From an uncultured Saprospiraceae bacterium (GTDB taxonomy: Bacteria > Bacteroidota > Bacteroidia > Chitinophagales > Saprospiraceae), in assembly GCA_937952155.1 (NCBI GenBank), contig CALFYH010000434.1, forward strand, positions 1-8,600: 8,600 nucleotides of DNA, given 5' to 3'. Made by a program: the position numbers and the translations under genes. The notes below the pieces were generated by a model. It saw only the letters and a program-made list of their open reading frames with translations, did no database searches and had not been told where the DNA came from. Positions 1-7,024 of the stretch are shown here, one piece after another. The stretch's first letter is position 1. Each line of letters begins with the position of its first letter.

Positions 1-214
1 CGCCTTGGTTAGATGAATTTGTTGTACTGTAAATGGCTGAGCTATCGAACTGCACTCTAAACTTTAATGCTGAGATACTCACTGGCGTATAACTGTTCTT
101 GTCACAAAATTGTTGCCCTTGTTTAATGGTGTACAAAATAGTTTTACTAAGTGGCTCTACGGGGGCACTAATACTTTCTTTGGAGGTACCCTCTACCGAT
201 TTTTGGCAAGAACC
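1..214 (-). other. Non-CoxA sequence in frame with coxA, resembling the N-terminal region of a Bacteroidota secreted lipoprotein; partial
   Basis: From about residue 350 of the coxA frame the translation becomes polar and Ser/Thr-rich, with no membrane helix. It begins GSCQKSVEG, which looks like a lipobox Cys (codon at 206-208) with the usual polar linker after it. It continues with YTIKQGQQFCDKNSY and then KFRVQFDSSAIYSTT near the left edge. From memory this resembles a family of uncharacterised secreted or lipid-anchored Bacteroidota proteins with a YTIKxG...FDSxAIY...NQ pattern; no search was run. No hydrophobic signal peptide of its own precedes the Cys, because that place is taken by the CoxA helix. 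The frame is open to the edge, so the end of the protein is not visible. The stretch is either a foreign piece joined to coxA or the remains of a separate gene that lost its start. Confidence 0.6.
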
Positions 215-1261
215 AAATCCTATAGCCATAATAGAGTACACCATCGCGCGATATCCAAAAATAGGTTTACGTGAATGCACTGACATTACTTCAGATACCA
301 GTCCCATCGCTGGCAAAATAATAATATAAACCTCTGGGTGACCCAAAAACCAGAATAAATGCTGATATAAAATAGGACTACCTCCTACTCTATCCAAGGC
401 CTGACCTGCGATAAAAATATCACTTAAGAAAAAGCTTGTACCTAGGCTTCTATCAAATATCAACATAAAGAAACCAGATGCCAAAACAGGGAATGACAAT
501 AATCCCAAAATAGCTGTTACAAAAAATGCCCAAATTGTCAAAGGCATTCTCCATAGACTCATTCCTTTAGTTCGTAGATTCAAGATTGTAGTAATGTAGT
601 TAATACCTCCTAAAAGCACTGAAACTACAAATAGAACTAAACTTACTAACCACAAGGTCATACCTGTACCTGATCCTGATGACGCCTGAGGCAATGCACT
701 CAACGGCGGATATGCCACCCAACCACCTGAGAAAGGTCCTGTACTTAAAAATAGAGAATAAAACATTACTATACCTGCAAGGAAGAAAAACCAATATGAA
801 AGCATATTCATAAAAGGTGAAGCCATATCTCTGGCTCCGATTTGCAAGGGAATTAAGAGATTCGAAAATGTACCTGAAAGCCCTGCTGTTAAAACAAAAA
901 AGACAATAATAGTACCGTGCATCGTGACTAATGCATAATAAAATTCAGGAGCCAACTTTCCTATACCCGTGGTTGGATCTACAACAATCCATTTTCCTAA
1001 AAATGGTTTAATCCAAGTAAGACTTTCTTCTGGAAAACCCAACTGCAGCCTGAAAATCACAGACATTGCCGCACCTATTATCGCCCAAATCATTCCAGTA
1101 ATTAGAAATTGACGTGCAATGATTTTATGATCCATTGAAAATATGTAATGGAAAATAAAATTTGTTTGGTATTTATCTCCATGATGATGCTCATGAAAAT
1201 GATCATTAAAACCTTGTTCTTTTATCAGAACATCCTCTTCATGAAAAGTAACATTTGCCAT
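1..1261 (-). CDS. coxA: Cytochrome c oxidase subunit I (aa3 type), N-terminal part, with abnormal 3' continuation; runs off left edge
   Basis: Catalytic subunit of a haem-copper oxidase that reduces O2 to water and pumps protons across the inner membrane. The ATG at 1259-1261 opens a frame of 420 complete codons to the window edge. Residues 1-30 are cytoplasmic and His-rich (HFHEHHH at 21-27). Hydrophobic helices follow at about 52-71, 112-133, 155-173, 203-224 and 242-270. Visible landmarks are MHGT with His115 (low-spin haem a ligand), IGARDM at 141-146, and HPEVY at 308-312, which supplies a CuB-ligand His, the D-channel Glu310 and the Tyr312 that is cross-linked to a CuB-ligand His in the family; this is the A1-type signature. 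CoxA similarity ends at about residue 349 (position 215). The family would continue into the helix carrying the His-His CuB ligands (WGHH motif), but unrelated sequence follows in the same frame. The other CuB ligands, the haem a3 and second haem a histidines and the K-channel lysine are therefore missing. The gene lies 20 bp after coxB. Subunit identity is secure; integrity is doubtful. Confidence 0.9.
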   Translation of the reverse strand, partial: MANVTFHEEDVLIKEQGFNDHFHEHHHGDKYQTNFIFHYIFSMDHKIIARQFLITGMIWAIIGAAMSVIFRLQLGFPEESLTWIKPFLGKWIVVDPTTGIGKLAPEFYYALVTMHGTIIVFFVLTAGLSGTFSNLLIPLQIGARDMASPFMNMLSYWFFFLAGIVMFYSLFLSTGPFSGGWVAYPPLSALPQASSGSGTGMTLWLVSLVLFVVSVLLGGINYITTILNLRTKGMSLWRMPLTIWAFFVTAILGLLSFPVLASGFFMLIFDRSLGTSFFLSDIFIAGQALDRVGGSPILYQHLFWFLGHPEVYIIILPAMGLVSEVMSVHSRKPIFGYRAMVYSIMAIGFGSCQKSVEGTSKESISAPVEPLSKTILYTIKQGQQFCDKNSYTPVSISALKFRVQFDSSAIYSTTNSSNQG

Positions 1262-1281
1262 TTATCTTAAAATTTGGATGG

Positions 1282-2802
1282 TTATTTTGAAATAATTCTG
1301 AGTTCAGTTCTTCTATTGGCTTGTCTTCCTTCCGCTGAATCATTTGATTCTAAAGGTTGATCTTGTCCATATCCTTTTGCTGATAATCGACCGCTGTTTA
1401 CACCTTTAGATAATAAGTACGAAAGAACATTACCCGCTCGACTGTTAGAAAGTACCTGATTTGAAGCCGCATCACCCACATTATCAGTATGACCAGCTAG
1501 CTCCACCTTAAGACTCGGATATTTAGCCATTAACTCTACTAAGTGATCCAGCTCATATTTAGATAAATCACTATTAAGGTCTGCAGACCCAGTAGCATAA
1601 AACACATGCTTGAGCTGAATGTTTCTACTTGCAGTACCCGTTGTATCTGAAAGATAATTGGCAATATCTGATTTCAATTCGTTGGCACGTGCCTTTATTT
1701 CGAATGGAAACAACTTTTTACCAGCCCAAGGATCATATTCTTTACCACGAATATTTGTTACATAAAAAGGCTTTTGGCTCGCAAGCCATGTATCAAACTC
1801 TTCTCTTTCAACAACTTCTACAATCCTTCTCATGGAGTAATGACCCTTACCACACAATTCAGCACAAGCCAATTCATATTCGAATGTTTCCCACTTCTTA
1901 GGACCAGTAGGATCAGCTGGGTCAGCTGGTACTTGCCATTCAGGAAATTTACTCAACTGTTCTCTAAATTCTTTTGTGGTTTTTACCGGAGTAAAGATGA
2001 ATGACGTCGGAAGACCTGGTACTGCATCCATTTTAACCCTGAAGTGTGGTAAATAGAAATTATGTAAAACATCCTTTGCTGTTATTCTTACTTTTATAGT
2101 TGAATCCTTTGGTAAGACGATTTTATCTGAACCACCAAGGATGATATCATCCACCGAAGCTTCATCTTTCCAGTCCACACCTAAACTATTATTGGCAGGA
2201 TCAATCAACCTGAAATCCTTGTTTCCTAGTTTACCATCGGCACCTGGATATCTTATATCCCATGCAAACTGGTAACCAGTAGCTTCGATTTCTATATGTT
2301 TGCTATCGGGTCCTAATGTTGGAAATATATTATTCCACGCTATCAAACCATTTGCAACCAAGTATGTCATGACCACTGCTGGTACTACTGTCCAAATCAT
2401 TTCCAATTTTGTGTCATGGGCAAAAAACATTGCCTTATCCGTATTATTTACTTTTCTATATTTGTAAGAATACCAAAACAATAAGATATGAGTAATGATA
2501 AATACAATACCTGTGAAAAATAAGGTTACATTAAAAATATGATCCAATTCAAATCCGTGTGCTGATGCTGAAGTCAAAGGGCCATATCCCAACATTTGGT
2601 CTTTATAAGCCCAAGCCGACCATACACAAGCTATCAAGAAAACAACCATAAAAGCTACTAAAGCCATTCCTTGGGTATTGTTAACGGAACGTTCTTCCGC
2701 TTCCTCTCCTCTTATTCTTGCTGATAATTCAGATAATTTACCAATTTGTATAACTACAACAGCTAATAGGAAAATTATCGCAAATGCTATTAAATAAGTC
2801 AT
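1282..2802 (-). CDS. coxB: Cytochrome c oxidase subunit II with C-terminal OmpA-like domain
   Basis: Receives electrons at the binuclear CuA centre and passes them to CoxA. The protein has 506 residues. Hydrophobic segments lie at about 2-20, 47-65, 90-112 and 135-156; two extra N-terminal segments before the standard helix pair are usual in Bacteroidota CoxB. The periplasmic cupredoxin domain spans about 168-340, with the aromatic electron-entry stretch around YQFAW (177-181). CuA ligands are all present: His247 (in DVLHNFYLPHF), Cys313, Glu315, Cys317, His321 and Met324 (CAELCGKGHYSM). A plain Bacteroidota subunit II would end near residue 345. Here a linker of about 55 residues leads into an OmpA/MotB-family domain at about 396-506 with GHTDN (437-441), NSRA (453-456) and NRR (496-498). 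Both modules face the periplasm, so the topology is consistent. The ATG at 2800-2802 starts 32 bp after actF; coxA follows 20 bp after the stop. The CoxB call is very secure. Confidence 0.97.
   Translation of the reverse strand: MTYLIAFAIIFLLAVVVIQIGKLSELSARIRGEEAEERSVNNTQGMALVAFMVVFLIACVWSAWAYKDQMLGYGPLTSASAHGFELDHIFNVTLFFTGIVFIITHILLFWYSYKYRKVNNTDKAMFFAHDTKLEMIWTVVPAVVMTYLVANGLIAWNNIFPTLGPDSKHIEIEATGYQFAWDIRYPGADGKLGNKDFRLIDPANNSLGVDWKDEASVDDIILGGSDKIVLPKDSTIKVRITAKDVLHNFYLPHFRVKMDAVPGLPTSFIFTPVKTTKEFREQLSKFPEWQVPADPADPTGPKKWETFEYELACAELCGKGHYSMRRIVEVVEREEFDTWLASQKPFYVTNIRGKEYDPWAGKKLFPFEIKARANELKSDIANYLSDTTGTASRNIQLKHVFYATGSADLNSDLSKYELDHLVELMAKYPSLKVELAGHTDNVGDAASNQVLSNSRAGNVLSYLLSKGVNSGRLSAKGYGQDQPLESNDSAEGRQANRRTELRIISK
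1285..1617 (-). other. OmpA/MotB-type peptidoglycan-binding domain within coxB
   Basis: Residues about 396-506 of CoxB match the OmpA C-terminal fold: FYATGSADL (first strand), a helix ending at LMAKYPSLKVELAGHTDN, then LSNSRAGNVLSYLLSKGV and GYGQDQP, finishing with EGRQANRRTELRI. Asp440 in HTDN and Arg455 in NSRA correspond to the residue pair that holds the diaminopimelate of peptidoglycan in OmpA. Both are kept, so binding is plausible. The frame is continuous with the CuA domain, with no stop or shift between the two. Confidence 0.9.
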
Positions 2803-2834
2803 TTCTTATTATTTATCTTATTGTTAAATAATGA

Positions 2835-4127
2835 TTATATAACGTGGTGATGAACACTTTCATCCAAATAAGGATCGTTTTTCGGTACCAGAGATGACTT
2901 AGACAAAATTGTCAATGCCACATAAAGAAACAATCCTAAAAAACCAATAAATGTTCCAATTTCAAGTAATCCAGGCATTGTAAAACCCGCTACAAAATTA
3001 CTCACATGTTCGACAGCATGACCGCCTGCTTCTCCATGACCTACAGCTCCTGCCTCAGCTTCATGACCATGACCTAGTGCATGATTTCTGGTTATTAACG
3101 CACCAGGCTTTATCATCAAGAAATAATCTAACCAATGTCCTAATACCATAATAATCGCTACAAAACTGGCTGATCCAAATTTCCTCTTTGTATCGTTTCT
3201 CATCAATATAAAAAACGGAACCAAAAAGTTAATTATCAAATTGCCAAAAAACAATGCAGGATAGTTATCATATCTTTCTCTAAAGTATATGGTTTCTTCA
3301 CCAATATTGGCATACCATATCAACATAAACTGTGAAAACCACAAATATGTCCAGAATATACTAATTGCAAAAAGATACTTACCTAAATCATGTATATGGT
3401 TTTCATTTACAAGCGAAAAATATCCGTTGGATTTAAGGAAAATAATCAATAATATGGTAAAAGCAATCATAGCCACAAAAGCACTCGCAGTAGCATACCA
3501 AGCAAATAATGTACTGTACCAATGTGCGTCAACACTCATAACCCATAACCAAATCAAAGCTGCACTCGTAAATCCGATGATTGGAAGCAATACAGCAGCA
3601 TACTTTCTCATTGTTTTGTGTTTTCCAAAATTCTTATCGCCATCATTGTCTTCATCCAATGACAAACTACGTAATTTATGCGCAAAAAATGCCCAAACAC
3701 CACCAAAGATCAAGGTACCAAACATGTACCAGTTATTATTTAGAAATGATGATTTCCCTTTAAGAACAGAATCTGTTTCTACATCAGCGGCATTTGACCA
3801 GTGATACAAATGATGCCAATGCATGTAATTACCTAATCCTACAACAGCTAATAAAACCACTCCTACAATCAAAAACATAGAGTACGCTTCCCATATTCTT
3901 TTGAAAGTAGTGTGCCATCCTGAATATGCCGTGATACTTGCTGCTATAAAAAAGACAGCCATACAAGCTACCATAGTAAAAAATACAGAATTGTGCAGAA
4001 AGTTTGACCAAAATCTAGTGTGATACGCATCGTCTCCTATCCAGGTTAATATCAAGCAAACTATACCTATACCTATGGCCCCAAACAACACGTTGCGGTG
4101 ACCGGATGTAAATGTATATTGGTTCAT
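2835..4127 (-). CDS. actF: Alternative Complex III integral membrane subunit ActF
   Basis: Large inner-membrane subunit of ACIII, related to ActC/NrfD. The protein has 430 residues and about ten hydrophobic helices, for example 13-30, 46-68, 83-100, 133-150, 177-198, 210-231, 250-273, 290-309, 320-338 and 385-408. Family-typical stretches are SVDAHWYSTLFAWY (198-211, with Asp200 and His202) and YLWFSQFMLIWYANIGEET (261-279). In ACIII structures ActF sits beside ActC and is a candidate for part of the proton-translocation path; that role is family knowledge, not visible here. The loop between the last two helices is His-rich (nine His within about 345-375), and the C-terminus ends HHHVI. The ATG at 4125-4127 is preceded by an A/T-rich leader without a Shine-Dalgarno. 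The gaps are 31 bp to actE and 32 bp to coxB. Confidence 0.93.
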   Translation of the reverse strand: MNQYTFTSGHRNVLFGAIGIGIVCLILTWIGDDAYHTRFWSNFLHNSVFFTMVACMAVFFIAASITAYSGWHTTFKRIWEAYSMFLIVGVVLLAVVGLGNYMHWHHLYHWSNAADVETDSVLKGKSSFLNNNWYMFGTLIFGGVWAFFAHKLRSLSLDEDNDGDKNFGKHKTMRKYAAVLLPIIGFTSAALIWLWVMSVDAHWYSTLFAWYATASAFVAMIAFTILLIIFLKSNGYFSLVNENHIHDLGKYLFAISIFWTYLWFSQFMLIWYANIGEETIYFRERYDNYPALFFGNLIINFLVPFFILMRNDTKRKFGSASFVAIIMVLGHWLDYFLMIKPGALITRNHALGHGHEAEAGAVGHGEAGGHAVEHVSNFVAGFTMPGLLEIGTFIGFLGLFLYVALTILSKSSLVPKNDPYLDESVHHHVI

Positions 4128-4158
4128 ATCTTTATTATTACTTTTTTATATCAATAAA

Positions 4159-4992
4159 TTAATGATGACTTTCTTCTTTGTGAACTGGTTTCACCATTGA
4201 ACTGTCTGTAACAACTGCTGTTGCCATTGCCAGTTTTTGTTCTGCTTCTTTTGCTGCGTTTCCCGCCGCAATAATACTATAAGGAGTACTAGAGCTATTT
4301 AATGTATTTGCAGATTCACTATATTCAAGTTTTTTAATCCCTGCTTGAAGAGAACGGATATAGTGTATAACATTCCATCGCTCATTATAAGAAAGTTTGT
4401 CAGAATATGAGCCCATCAAATTTCTACCATGCATTATTGTATGATAAAATCTTCCATTAGATGCACTGATAAATTCATCTGAAACTAAATTGGCTGGCTG
4501 AACAGGATATTTTCCACCATCATCGCGAACCAAATAACCAGCGCCATCTGCCTTTTCACCATGGCAAATTGCACATTGTATATTGTATAACAATTTACCA
4601 GATTCAAGACCACTTTTTGTTATAGGTAATGGATTATTTACAATCTCAGCCATTGCTCTAGTTCTTTCTTCTTCCGTGTTACCATAATAATATGGAACAG
4701 ATCCATTAGCTTTGAATGAAACACCACGTCCTTCAGATGTAGTACCAGCCATTCCTCTTGCAATCGTACCAGCAACAGGTTTACGTGGTTGTACCATTTT
4801 ATACAGGTCATCTTTTGATCCCCAGCGGTTATTGTAGTAATAGCTATATATGTTGGCTTCGTACGCCACGGAGTGCGCCATATCAGGCATGTATTCACTT
4901 CCTGTTTTGTTACCCTCGGCAGACTGACATGAAGACATAAAGATGGTCAGCATCAGTACTAAAAAGCCATAAAATTGATACTTGATATTCAT
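4159..4992 (-). CDS. actE: Alternative Complex III mono-haem cytochrome c lipoprotein ActE
   Basis: Periplasmic, lipid-anchored haem c subunit of ACIII that takes part in electron transfer out of the complex. Starting at the ATG at 4990-4992 gives 277 residues; a TTG two codons upstream (4996-4998) is in frame but much less likely. A signal peptide with hydrophobic core YGFLVLMLTIF ends at a lipobox Cys22 (FMSSCQS). The single haem-binding CAICH lies at Cys140, Cys143 and His144, and the probable axial Met is Met193 in NLMGSYSDKL, matching the Met-x-Ser-Tyr pattern of class I cytochromes c. A region of about 100 residues before the haem motif contains Tyr-rich YSYYYNNRWG and is typical of ActE. 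After about residue 220 comes a low-complexity Ala/Ser/Glu-rich tail ending in HKEESHH. The gap to actD is 14 bp and to actF 31 bp. Confidence 0.94.
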   Translation of the reverse strand: MNIKYQFYGFLVLMLTIFMSSCQSAEGNKTGSEYMPDMAHSVAYEANIYSYYYNNRWGSKDDLYKMVQPRKPVAGTIARGMAGTTSEGRGVSFKANGSVPYYYGNTEEERTRAMAEIVNNPLPITKSGLESGKLLYNIQCAICHGEKADGAGYLVRDDGGKYPVQPANLVSDEFISASNGRFYHTIMHGRNLMGSYSDKLSYNERWNVIHYIRSLQAGIKKLEYSESANTLNSSSTPYSIIAAGNAAKEAEQKLAMATAVVTDSSMVKPVHKEESHH

Positions 4993-5006
4993 TGTCAATA
5001 AATTAC

Positions 5007-5531
5007 TTAGATCGTTTTAGAATTAACCTCCGAAGCACCTGTAGATTTGAAAAAAGCTTGTGCCTTTTCAGAACTAACCGATGATTTATCAAAAGCTATA
5101 CAAAATTTATCATCTGTAATACGGTCATCCAAGTGCTTATTTACAACTCCTGGTCCTAAACCATTGATTACATAGAATGTGACAGTCATTCCGATTGCTG
5201 CGAATAAAACAGTCAATTCAAAAGTAATAGGAATGAAGGCAGGAACTGACCAATATGGCTTACCTCCAAAAATATTTGGCCAATCTTTGGTAAATATCCA
5301 GCTCATACCCAAAAATGCAGTCATAGTGCCCAAAGCACCATAAATAAATCCTGCTTGATGTAATCTAGATTCTTCCAATCCTAAAAGCGGATCAAGTCCA
5401 TGGACAGGAAATGGGCTAAACACATCATAGATATCAAGATGATCCGTCTTTGCCAATTTTACAGCTCTGAGCAAATCTTCTTCGTCATCGTATAGACCGT
5501 AAATTACTTCTCTGTTATTATCTTGTGCCAT
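5007..5531 (-). CDS. actD: Alternative Complex III subunit ActD (DUF3341)
   Basis: Small membrane subunit of ACIII, 174 residues, the normal length for the family. A soluble N-terminal domain begins IYGLYDDEEDLLRAV, a ferredoxin-like fold that reads as a regulatory-looking alpha/beta unit, and contains the family motif HGLDPLLGLEESRL at 44-57. Two membrane helices follow at about 59-80 and 96-122 and form a hairpin, and then a short polar cytoplasmic tail. Its exact function in the complex is unknown; structures of ACIII place it against ActC/ActF. The start is ATG at 5529-5531, 22 bp after actC. Nothing is odd in length or composition. Confidence 0.94.
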   Translation of the reverse strand: MAQDNNREVIYGLYDDEEDLLRAVKLAKTDHLDIYDVFSPFPVHGLDPLLGLEESRLHQAGFIYGALGTMTAFLGMSWIFTKDWPNIFGGKPYWSVPAFIPITFELTVLFAAIGMTVTFYVINGLGPGVVNKHLDDRITDDKFCIAFDKSSVSSEKAQAFFKSTGASEVNSKTI

Positions 5532-5553
5532 CGCAATAATGGATTAAATTTTA

Positions 5554-6984
5554 TTAATGATGTTCGTTATGTGATGAACCGTGATTGTCTTCGTGATGAG
5601 AATGATGGTGTATTGCATTTTCACCCACATATTGGTCACCACCTGATTTTAATATTGCCTTGATTTCTGCTACAGCTACCACAGGTGCTACACGTACAAA
5701 AATCAAATAACATGTAAAAAACAATCCGAAAGTTCCAATATAGATACCTATTTCCACCCAGCTTGGTGAATACAAACTCCAGCTTGAAGGTAAATAATCT
5801 CTCGCTAATGTAGTAGCTATGATTACAAATCGCTCAAACCACATACCTATGTTTACAACAATAGATAAAAAGAAGGTCAATGTGATGTTTCTTCTCCAAG
5901 ATTTCTTCCAGAAAAACTGAGGAGAAATAACATTACAAAACATCATACCAAAATATGACCACCAATATGGTCCTAATGCTCTATTGAAGAAAGCAAACTG
6001 TTCATAAACGTAGCCTGAATACCAAGCAATAAACAACTCTGTAAGATAAGCTACACCGACTATGGTTCCTGTTAAAAGGATCACCTTATTCATTGATTCT
6101 ATATGCTCAATGGTAATATAATCTTCAAGGTGTAGAAGTTTTCTAGTGATGATCATCAACGTCAATACCATTGCAAATCCAGAAAATATCGCTCCAGCTA
6201 CAAAGTAAGGAGGAAATATAGTCGTATGCCATCCTGGTATAACTGATGTGGCGAAGTCAAAACTTACGATGGTGTGAACTGATAATACCAAAGGAGTCGA
6301 AATACCCGCTAATACCAATGATAGAGATTCCCATCTTTGCCAATGTTTTGCTGAACCCGTCCATCCAAAAGAAAGTGTATTATATATTTTTCTTCTTAAG
6401 CCTTTCGCTCTATCTCTTACCGTAGCAAAATCTGGAACCAAACCTGTGTACCAAAATAATAATGAAACGGTAAGGTATGTTGATATCGCAAACACGTCCC
6501 AAAGCAACGGTGAGTTGAAGTTTGGCCATATAGGACCTCTTGTATTTGGATACGGAAGGATAAACATAGCCAACCATATTCTACCCATGTGGATGAGTGG
6601 GAATAAACTCGCACACATTACAGCAAAGATAGTCATAGCTTCAGCTGCCCTATTTACACCCGTACGCCACTTTTGTCTGAAAAGCAAGAGAATAGCTGAA
6701 ATCAAGGTACCTGCGTGACCTATACCGATCCACCAAACAAAATTGGTTATATCCCAAGACCAGTTAATTGTTCTGTTCAGATTCCATGAACCAATACCTA
6801 CCCATATAGTCCAAAGGATACAAAATACACCATAGGTAAGGACTGCTACAGAAAGGACAAATCCAATGACCCATTCTTTCGTTGGAGTCTTCTCCGTAGG
6901 TGATATCAAATCCTCCGTGATCTGATGATAGGTTTTATGTCCCGTTATCAGGGGCTTTCTAATCGAACTTACAACAGCACTCAT
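5554..6984 (-). CDS. actC: Alternative Complex III quinol-binding membrane subunit ActC (NrfD/PsrC family)
   Basis: Ten-helix membrane subunit thought to hold the menaquinol site and pass electrons to the iron-sulfur clusters of ActB. The protein has 476 residues. Helices run from about 38 to 435. The NrfD-family signature WWIGIGHAGTLISA (84-97, His90) lies in the second helix. Other conserved polar positions are RAAEAMT (113-119), LIHMGR (130-135) and the SVHTIVSFDFA stretch with His237 and Asp243, which fall within the four-helix bundle implicated in quinol oxidation and proton movement in the family. After the last helix a soluble tail ends in a His-rich segment (HHHSHHEDNHGSSHNEHH, 459-476). 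The start is ATG at 6982-6984, 40 bp after actB, with leader ATATAAACA and no Shine-Dalgarno. The gap to actD is 22 bp. Confidence 0.96.
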   Translation of the reverse strand: MSAVVSSIRKPLITGHKTYHQITEDLISPTEKTPTKEWVIGFVLSVAVLTYGVFCILWTIWVGIGSWNLNRTINWSWDITNFVWWIGIGHAGTLISAILLLFRQKWRTGVNRAAEAMTIFAVMCASLFPLIHMGRIWLAMFILPYPNTRGPIWPNFNSPLLWDVFAISTYLTVSLLFWYTGLVPDFATVRDRAKGLRRKIYNTLSFGWTGSAKHWQRWESLSLVLAGISTPLVLSVHTIVSFDFATSVIPGWHTTIFPPYFVAGAIFSGFAMVLTLMIITRKLLHLEDYITIEHIESMNKVILLTGTIVGVAYLTELFIAWYSGYVYEQFAFFNRALGPYWWSYFGMMFCNVISPQFFWKKSWRRNITLTFFLSIVVNIGMWFERFVIIATTLARDYLPSSWSLYSPSWVEIGIYIGTFGLFFTCYLIFVRVAPVVAVAEIKAILKSGGDQYVGENAIHHHSHHEDNHGSSHNEHH

Positions 6985-7024
6985 TGTTTATATTTTGAAT
7001 GTTATTTCTAAGATTAATAAATAA

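Noticed and set aside
99..329. A 76-codon + strand frame spanning the coxA junction
   Set aside because: It is antisense to the continuous coxA frame, has no family resemblance and no leader features.
600..794. 64-codon minus-strand frame inside coxA
   Set aside because: It is an alternate frame of the clearly coding CoxA region and its translation is not protein-like.
1629..2004. Overlapping + strand frames opposite coxB
   Set aside because: Both are antisense to the CuA domain and linker of CoxB and show no domain of their own.
3289..3804. A 171-codon open frame on the + strand opposite actF
   Set aside because: It lies wholly inside the secure ActF coding region on the other strand, its translation has no recognisable domain, and its openness is explained by the composition of a hydrophobic AT-rich gene.
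4993..4998. TTG start two codons upstream of the actE ATG
   Set aside because: An ATG follows immediately and gives a normal lipoprotein signal peptide; all other starts in the operon are ATG.
6985..7024. Possible internal promoter in the longest intergenic gap (actB-actC)
   Set aside because: The 40 bp gap is simply A/T-rich; no TAnnTTTG-type element with an upstream TTG at proper spacing was found.
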